Below the pieces are notes generated by a model. That model was not told the origin of the DNA. It did not search any database and saw nothing but the letters and a program-made list of their open reading frames with translations. A program made the position numbers and the translations under genes. A DNA stretch of 5,293 nucleotides from Mycobacterium sp. (GTDB lineage: Bacteria; Actinomycetota; Actinomycetes; Mycobacteriales; Mycobacteriaceae): positions 1 to 5,293 of the forward strand of contig JAFAQO010000019.1 of the NCBI GenBank assembly GCA_019246375.1, read 5' to 3'. Positions 1 to 5,293 of this stretch are shown one piece after another (positions within the stretch are counted from its first letter, which is position 1; each line of letters opens with the position of its first letter).

Positions 1-99
1 GTCGACCGCGTCGGAATCGACCAGGGCGCAGAAGTTTTGGAAGTCGCGGCGCGCGTCGGTTTAGATTTGGTGATGTCGGGGACTGCCCGACTGGCTGCG
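1..99 (+). other. End of the FAS-I dehydratase (double hot-dog) region
   Basis: Window residues 1-33 alternate like beta strands (VEVAARVG- and DLVMSGTARLAA-like segments) and immediately precede the transferase start. In FAS-I the MaoC-like hydratase part of the dehydratase sits here. It would remove water from the beta-hydroxyacyl intermediate. The catalytic residues of this domain are upstream of the window. The assignment rests mainly on position in the known domain order, because only the last strands are present. Confidence 0.7.
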
Positions 100-3000
100 C
101 CCAAGACCGTGTATGCGTTTCCGGGCCAAGGCATTCAGCACAAGGGCATGGGCATGGAGGTCCGGGCCCGGTCCAAGGCAGCGCGAAAGGTCTGGGATTC
201 GGCGGATAAGTTCACCCGTGACATCCTTGGCTTCTCTGTGCTGCATGTGGTGCGTGACAACCCGACCAGCATCATCGCCAGCGGGGTGCACTACCAGCAC
301 CCCGAAGGGGTGCTGTACCTGACGCAGTTCACCCAGGTCGCAATGGCGACCGTGGCCGCCGCGCAAGTCGCCGAGATGCGCGAGCAAGGGGCGTTCGTGG
401 AAGGCGCGATCGCATGCGGGCATTCGGTCGGCGAGTACACCGCGCTGGCTTGCGTCACGGGCATCTACGAGCTCGAGGCAATGCTGGAGATGGTGTTCCA
501 TCGCGGGTCCAAGATGCACGACATCGTGCCGCGGGACGAGCTGGGCCGCTCCAACTACCGGCTGGCCGCGATCCGGCCGTCCCAGATCGACCTGCCCGAT
601 GCCGACGTCCCGGCGTTCGTCAGCGAAATCGCGGGGAGTACTGGAGAGTTTCTCGAGATCGTCAACTTCAACTTACGTGGCGCGCAGTACGCGATCGCCG
701 GCACGGTTCGTGGTTTGGAGGCGCTGGAAGCCGAGGTCGAAAAGCGCCGCGAGCTCGCCGGCGGTCGACGCTCGTTCCTTTTGGTGCCCGGCATTGACGT
801 GCCGTTCCACTCGCGAGTGTTGCGGGTCGGCGTGGCGGAGTTCCGCCGCTCACTGGACCGGGTCATGCCGCGCGACAAGGACCCCGACCTGATCATCGGG
901 CGCTACATCCCGAACCTGGTGCCGCGCCCGTTCAGCCTGGACCGCGACTTCATCCAGGAGATTCGCGATCTGGTGCCCGCCGAACCGCTCGACGAAATCC
1001 TCGCCGACTACGACACCTGGCGCACCGAACGGCCGCGTGAGATGGCCCGCACGGTCTTCATCGAATTGCTGGCCTGGCAGTTCGCCAGCCCGGTGCGCTG
1101 GATCGAGACCCAGGACCTGCTCTTCACCGAGGAGGCCGCCGGCGGCCTGGGAGTGGAGCGGTTCGTCGAGATTGGCGTGAAGTCGTCGCCGACGGTCGCC
1201 GGGCTCGCCACCAACACCCTGAAGCTCCCAGGATTCGCGCACAGCACAGTGGAGGTGCTCAACGCAGAGCGTGATGCCGCGGTGCTGTTCGCCACCGATA
1301 CCGACCCCGAGCCGGAGACTGACGAGGAAGCGGTCGCGTTGGTTGCCGCCACTGAGGTGGCGGTGCCGGTCGAGACGGCGCCCCCCGCTGCCGCAGCTCC
1401 GTCCGGCGCTCCACGGCCCGAGGACATTTCGTTCGACGCCGCCGACGCCACGCTGGCGCTGATCGCGCTTTCGGCGAAGATGCGCATCGAGCAGATCGAG
1501 GAGCTCGACTCCATCGAGTCCATCACCGACGGCGCGTCCTCGCGGCGCAACCAGTTGCTGGTCGATCTCGGTTCCGAGCTGAACCTCGGTGCCATCGATG
1601 GTGCCGCCGAGACCGATCTGGCCGGGCTGCGGTCACAGGTCACCAAGCTGGCCCGCACCTATAAGCCGTATGGCCCGGTGCTTTCCGACGCGATCAACGA
1701 CCAGCTGCGAACTGTGCTCGGGCCGTCGGGGAAGCGGCCGGCCGCCATCCGCGAACGGGTCACGAAGGTCTGGGAGCTGGGCGAGGGTTGGGCCAAGCAC
1801 GCCACCGTCGAAGTCGCGCTGGGAACCCGTGAGGGAACCAGTGTGCGCGGCGGCCCGCTGGGAAGCCTGCACGAGGGCGCGTTGGCCGATGGCGCCGCTG
1901 TGGACAAGGTGATCGACGCCGCGGTCGCCGCGGTGGCGGCGCGCCGCGGTGTCTCGGTGGCGCCGCCGTCGTCCGGAGGTGGCGCCGCGACCGTCGACGC
2001 CGCGGCACTGGGCGAATTCACCGAGCAGATCACCGGCCGTGATGGCGTGCTCGCGTCGGCGGCCCGGCTGGTGCTCGGCCAGCTAGGCCTGGACGACCCG
2101 ATCAGCACACCGCCGGCGGCCGCCGATGGTGAACTGGTCGACCTGGTTACCGCCGAACTCGGGCCCGACTGGCCGCGATTGGTGGCGCCGGTGTTCGACG
2201 CCAAGAAGGCCGTCGTGTTCGACGACCGCTGGGCCAGCGCCCGTGAAGACCTGGTCAAGCTGTGGCTGGCCGACGACGACGAGATCGACGCGGACTGGAC
2301 GCGGTTCTCGGAACGGTTCGAGGGCGCCGGCCACGTGGTGGCGACCCAGGCCACCTGGTGGCAAGGCAGGTCGCTGGCCGCCAGCCGGCAGATCCACGCT
2401 GCGCTGTACGGCCGGATCGCCGGCGGCGCGGAAAATCCCGACAAAGGCCGTTACAGCGACGAGGTCGCGGTGGTCACCGGCGCCTCGAAGGGCTCGATCG
2501 CCTCCTCTGTGGTGGGGCGGCTGCTCGACGGCGGTGCCACCGTCATCGCGACGACCTCCAAGCTCGACGACGAGCGGCTGGCCTTCTATCGCACCCTCTA
2601 CCGTGACCACGCTCGCTACGGCGCGGCGTTGTGGGTGGTGGCGGCGAACATGGCGTCCTACTCCGACATCGACGCGCTGGTCGAATGGATCGGCAGCGAG
2701 CAGACCGAAAGCCTTGGGCCGCAGTCGATTCACATCAAAGACGCGCTGACACCCACACTGCTGTTCCCGTTCGCGGCGCCACGGGTCGCCGGTGACCTGT
2801 CAGAGGCCGGGTCGCGCGCAGAGATGGAGATGAAGGTACTGCTATGGGCCGTGCAGCGGCTCATCGGTGGCCTGTCGAAGATCGGCGCCGAGCGCGACAT
2901 CGCGTCGCGGCTGCACGTGGTGCTGCCCGGCTCGCCCAACCGGGGCATGTTCGGCGGCGACGGCGCCTACGGCGAAGCCAAGTCGGCGCTCGACGCCGTC

Positions 3001-5293
3001 GTCACCCGGTGGAACGCAGAGTCGTCGTGGGCGCAGCGGGTCAGCCTCGCGCACGCACTGATTGGCTGGACCCGCGGCACCGGGCTGATGGGGCACAACG
3101 ACGCCATCGTCGGGGCGGTCGAAGATGCCGGTGTGACAACGTATTCCACCGATGAGATGGCTGCGATGCTGCTGCAACTCTGCGAGGTGGAGTCGAAGGC
3201 GGCCGCCGCCAACGCACCGATCAAGGCTGACCTGACCGGCGGACTGGCTGACGCCGACTTGGACATGACCGAACTGGCCGCCAAAGCCCGCGAACAGGCG
3301 GCTTCGGAAAACGAGGCCGCAACTTCCGACGCAGAAGCTGACAACAATATTGCCGCGTTGCCGTCCCCGCCGCGCGGCTACCCGCCGGCGCCACCTCCGC
3401 AGTGGGACGACCTCGACGTCGACCCGGCCGATCTGGTGGTGATTGTCGGCGGCGCCGAACTCGGCCCGTACGGCTCGTCGCGCACCCGGTTCGAAATGGA
3501 GGTCGAGAACGAGCTGTCGGCCGCCGGCGTGCTTGAGCTGGCCTGGACCACCGGGCTGATCCGCTGGGAAGACGATCCCCAACCAGGTTGGTACGACACC
3601 GAATCCGGCGAGCTGGTCGACGAATCCGAACTCGTCGAGCGCTACCACGACATCGTGGTGCAACGCATCGGCATCCGCGAGTTCGTCGACGACGGCGCCA
3701 TCGACCCCGATCACGCGTCACCGCTGCTGGTGTCGGTGTTCTTGGACAAGGACTTCAGCTTCGTCGTGTCGAGCGAGGCCGACGCGCGCGCATTCGTCCA
3801 ATTCGACCCCGAGCACACCATCGTGCGGCCGGTGCCCGACTCCAGCGACTGGCAAGTCACGCGCAAGGCGGGCACCGAGATTCGGGTGCCCCGCAAGACC
3901 AAGCTGTCGCGAACGGTGGGCGGGCAGGTTCCCACCGGCTTCGACCCGACGGTGTGGGGCATCAGCCACGACATGGCGACGTCCATCGACCGGCTCGCGG
4001 TGTGGAACGTCGTGGCGACCGTCGACGCGTTCCTATCCGCCGGGTTCAGCCCAGCTGAAGTGATGCGCTACGTGCACCCAAGCCTGGTGGCCAACACCAT
4101 GGGCACCGGGATGGGCGGCGGCACGTCGATGCAGACGATGTATCACGGCAACCTGCTCGGCCGGAACAAGCCCAACGACATCTTCCAGGAAGTTCTGCCG
4201 AATATCGTTGCCGCGCATGTGGTGCAGTCCTATATCGGCAGCTATGGCGCGATGATCCATCCAGTTGCGGCGTGCGCGACGGCCGCGGTGTCGGTGGAAG
4301 AGGGCGTCGACAAGATCAGGCTGGGCAAGGCCGAGCTGGTGGTCGCCGGTGGCATAGACGACCTGACGCTGGAGGGCATCATCGGCTTCGGTGACATGGC
4401 GGCGACCGCCGACACCGGCATGATGCGCGGTAGGGGGATCAGCGACTCGAAGTTCTCCCGGCCCAACGACCGGCGCCGGCTCGGCTTCGTCGAAGCTCAG
4501 GGCGGCGGTACCGTCCTGCTGGCCCGTGGTGATTTGGCGGTCAAGATGGGGCTGCCGGTGCTGGCGGTGGTGGCTTACGCGCAGTCCTTCGCCGACGGTG
4601 TGCACACCTCGATTCCGGCGCCCGGACTCGGTGCGCTGGGCGCGGGCCGCGGCGGCAAGGATTCCGTGCTGGCGCGGTCGCTGGCCAAGCTGGGCGTCGG
4701 CGCCGACGACATCGCGGTGATCTCCAAGCACGACACCTCGACACTGGCCAACGATCCCAACGAGACCGAGCTGCATGAGCGGCTCGCCGACTCGCTGGGC
4801 CGCTCCGACGGCGCGCCGTTGTTCATCGTGTCGCAGAAGAGCCTGACCGGGCACGCCAAGGGTGGCGCGGCGGTCTTCCAGATGATGGGGATGTGCCAGA
4901 TGCTGCGCGACGGGGTCGTTCCGCCCAACCGCAGTTTGGACTGCGTCGACGAGGATTTGGCGTCGTCCGGGCATTTCGTCTGGGTGCGCGACACGCTGCG
5001 GCTGGGCGGAAAATTCCCGCTCAAAGCCGGGTTGGTGACCAGTCTCGGGTTCGGCCACGTGTCGGGGCTGATCGCGCTGGTGCATCCGCAGGCTTTCGTG
5101 GCGGCGCTCAAACCGCAGGAACGCAATGAGTATCAGCGGCGTGCCGATGCGCGGCTGGTGGCCGGTCAGCGTCGGCTGGCCTCGGCTATTGCCGGAGGCA
5201 GGCCGATGTACGAGCGGCCGGCCAACCGTCGCTTCGACCACGAGGCGCCGGAAAAGTCCCAGGAAGCGCGCATGGTGGTCGACCCGGCGGCTC
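1..5293 (+). CDS. fas: Type I fatty acid synthase (FAS-I), C-terminal part; partial at both ends
   Basis: Multifunctional cytosolic enzyme that builds long-chain acyl-CoAs from acetyl-CoA and malonyl-CoA using NADPH. Frame +1 is open for the whole window (1764 codons, no stop). Domain order is dehydratase end, MPT, ACP, KR, KS, matching bacterial FAS-I and the equivalent fungal FAS beta/alpha arrangement. Visible motifs are GHSVGEY (MPT serine), DGASSRRNQLLVDLG (ACP), VTGASKGSI and YGEAK (KR), and HPVAACATAAVS, ISKHDTST and KSLTGHAKGG (KS). No frameshift or missing catalytic residue was seen. Mycobacterial FAS-I is about 3069 residues, so about 1290 residues lie upstream and about ten downstream. 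The reading ends near a segment like the M. tuberculosis C-terminus, with no sign of the C-terminal phosphopantetheinyl transferase domain found in fungi. Similarity to M. tuberculosis Rv2524c is from memory, not a search. A few codons rare in GC-rich genomes (TTA at 61 and 673) occur. Confidence 0.97.
100..1290 (+). other. Malonyl/palmitoyl transferase (MPT) domain
   Basis: This domain moves malonyl groups from CoA to ACP and transfers finished long acyl chains back to CoA. It opens with AFPGQGIQHKGMGMEV (the Gln of PGQG at 127-129 belongs to the oxyanion-hole region). The nucleophile elbow GHSVGEYTALA has its serine codon at 424-426 (window residue 142). The arginine expected to bind the malonyl carboxylate is in NFNLRGAQYAIAG (codon 676-678, residue 226). 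The catalytic histidine is in VPFHSRVLR (codon 808-810, residue 270). The domain ends with a typical FVEIGVKSSPTVAGLA segment and a helix near residue 425. The presence of the arginine supports a malonyl-accepting transferase rather than the acetyl-specific domain, which is encoded near the N-terminus. Confidence 0.93.
1297..1419 (+). other. Flexible interdomain linker between MPT and ACP
   Basis: About 41 residues of low complexity. An acidic stretch (DTDPEPETDEEA) is followed by an Ala/Val/Pro-rich stretch (VETAPPAAAAPSGAPRPE). Such linkers tether the mobile ACP inside the FAS reaction chamber so it can reach each active site. The boundary is set where recognisable MPT sequence stops and the ACP helix DAADATLALIALSAKM begins. 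From memory it differs in sequence and length from the M. tuberculosis linker, while both neighbouring domains are highly similar. Confidence 0.8.
1420..1953 (+). other. Acyl carrier protein (ACP) domain with phosphopantetheine site
   Basis: Carries growing acyl chains as thioesters on a 4'-phosphopantetheine arm. It starts with a helix (DATLALIALSAKMRIEQIEE), and the site IESITDGASSRRNQLLVDLG aligns by eye with the fungal FAS site VGGKSTVQNEILGDLG. On that alignment the modified serine is the first of the Ser-Ser pair, codon 1537-1539 (window residue 513). This would correspond to about Ser1808 of M. tuberculosis FAS-I, from memory. About 115 further residues (for example KLARTYKPYGPVLSDAINDQ) form the second, structural helical lobe characteristic of FAS-I ACPs and absent from small free ACPs. 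It has no separate start codon or ribosome binding site and is part of the same chain. Confidence 0.92.
1954..1998 (+). other. Short Gly/Ser/Pro linker between ACP and KR
   Basis: The residues SVAPPSSGGGAATVD form a short, flexible, low-complexity segment between the last ACP helix and the helical structural region that leads into KR. With the longer linker before ACP it would hold the carrier domain by two tethers, as described for FAS-I type synthases. The tethering role is inferred from family knowledge. Confidence 0.65.
1999..3240 (+). other. Beta-ketoacyl reductase (KR) domain with its structural N-terminal part
   Basis: Reduces beta-ketoacyl-ACP to beta-hydroxyacyl-ACP with NADPH. Residues about 667-815 form a non-catalytic structural region. 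The Rossmann core starts with EVAVVTGASKGSI (glycine-rich dinucleotide loop, codons 2476-2499), followed by LLDGGATVIATTSK, the second strand, where the Thr/Ser residues suit NADPH. The short-chain dehydrogenase triad is intact: serine in VVLPGSPNRG (codon 2932-2934, residue 978), tyrosine and lysine in GDGAYGEAKSALD (Tyr codon 2968-2970, residue 990; Lys codon 2980-2982, residue 994). The FGGDGxYxExK pattern is specific to the FAS-I/fungal KR family rather than free FabG. The end of the domain is approximate; a helical region follows before the linker. Confidence 0.93.
3289..3402 (+). other. Interdomain linker between KR and KS
   Basis: About 38 residues of low complexity. An Ala/Glu/Asp/Asn stretch (EQAASENEAATSDAEADNN) is followed by a Pro-rich segment (ALPSPPRGYPPAPPPQ). 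It joins two well-conserved catalytic regions and is one of the least conserved parts of the window relative to remembered M. tuberculosis FAS-I. It carries no motif I recognise. Confidence 0.75.
3406..5293 (+). other. Beta-ketoacyl synthase (KS) domain and C-terminal tail (cut by window end)
   Basis: Performs the decarboxylative Claisen condensation of malonyl-ACP with the enzyme-bound acyl chain. It starts with DLVVIVGGAELGPYGSSRTRFEME. A glycine-rich stretch, GTGMGGGTSMQTMY, lies at about 4105-4143. The nucleophilic cysteine is in HPVAACATAAVSVEEG (codon 4273-4275, window residue 1425). The two histidines of the Cys-His-His triad are in ISKHDTSTLANDPNE (codon 4729-4731, residue 1577) and in SLTGHAKGG (codon 4852-4854, residue 1618), with the conserved lysine at 4837-4839 (residue 1613). 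The KS ends with LVTSLGFGHVSGLIALVHP, followed by an Arg-rich helical tail (residues about 1700-1764). The final residues are off the window. This thiolase-fold domain is the class of site targeted by cerulenin in other KS enzymes. Confidence 0.94.

Noticed and set aside
1008..2444. Two overlapping minus-strand frames (1008-1658 and 1659-2444) rich in Ser, Ala, Thr and Pro.
   Set aside because: The Ser/Ala/Thr richness is the reverse complement of Ala/Gly/Asp/Arg-rich sense codons. No signal peptide, domain or credible ribosome binding site was seen.
2476..2499. The KR nucleotide-binding loop reads TGASKGSI rather than the TGxxxGIG of typical short-chain reductases, suggesting a possible defect.
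   Set aside because: The fungal FAS KR, as I recall it, has the same form (TGAGKGSIG), so this is normal for the family, and the Ser-Tyr-Lys triad is intact.
2126..2749. A 207-codon plus-strand frame overlapping the KR region out of frame.
   Set aside because: Its translation is mostly Arg, Pro, Ser, Thr and Trp without a motif, whereas the overlapping frame +1 gives a clear KR sequence.
2842..3714. A 290-codon open frame on the minus strand opposite the KR end, the linker and the KS start.
   Set aside because: It crosses domain boundaries of the sense gene, has biased composition and shows no family motif. It is a shadow of the sense codon usage.
4033..5241. A 402-codon open frame on the minus strand, opposite the KS region.
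   Set aside because: Its translation is rich in His, Arg, Gly, Ala and Gln with no recognisable domain, and it lies wholly opposite strongly conserved KS codons. Long antisense frames are expected in GC-rich DNA with G/C third positions.
1..5293. Possible frameshift, mobile element, CRISPR array, RNA gene or internal promoter.
   Set aside because: The sense frame runs unbroken with recognisable protein sequence throughout. I saw no repeat arrays, inverted terminal repeats, tRNA-like folds or non-coding gaps.

Overview
The window lies entirely inside one very large gene on the plus strand. Frame +1 (codons starting at position 1) is open from the first base to the last: 1764 complete codons with no stop. 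Neither the start codon nor the stop codon is inside the window. The translation is the C-terminal part of a bacterial type I fatty acid synthase (FAS-I, gene fas) of the mycobacterial kind. Many stretches read as near-identical to Mycobacterium tuberculosis FAS-I (Rv2524c) as I remember it, with scattered substitutions and two clearly different linkers. The DNA is GC-rich with mostly G or C in third codon positions. Together these suggest a Mycobacterium, probably a slow grower close to but not identical with M. tuberculosis. The species call is an inference.

Layout, in order: 1-99, last strands of the dehydratase (hot-dog) region; about 100-1290, malonyl/palmitoyl transferase (MPT); 1297-1419, acidic then Ala/Pro-rich linker; 1420-1953, double-lobed acyl carrier protein (ACP) with its phosphopantetheine serine; 1954-1998, short Gly/Ser/Pro linker; about 1999-3240, ketoreductase (KR) with its structural part and Rossmann core; 3289-3402, acidic then Pro-rich linker; 3406 to the end, ketosynthase (KS) and C-terminal tail. 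By comparison with M. tuberculosis FAS-I (about 3069 residues), the window would cover roughly residue 1296 to 3059, leaving only about ten residues and the stop downstream.

These domains make up most of one elongation cycle on a single chain. MPT loads malonyl groups and releases acyl products to CoA, ACP carries the intermediates, KS condenses and KR reduces the beta-keto product. The remaining activities (acetyl transferase, enoyl reductase, most of the dehydratase) should be encoded upstream. In mycobacteria FAS-I makes C16-C18 and C24-C26 acyl-CoAs, which serve as membrane lipids and as primers and alpha-branches for mycolic acids. The gene for the phosphopantetheinyl transferase AcpS usually follows fas in mycobacteria, but it is not in this window.

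All catalytic residues I could locate are intact. I see no RNA genes, mobile elements, CRISPR array, promoter, terminator or second gene. I found no previously undescribed system. The window is an ordinary, though very large, core metabolic gene fragment.
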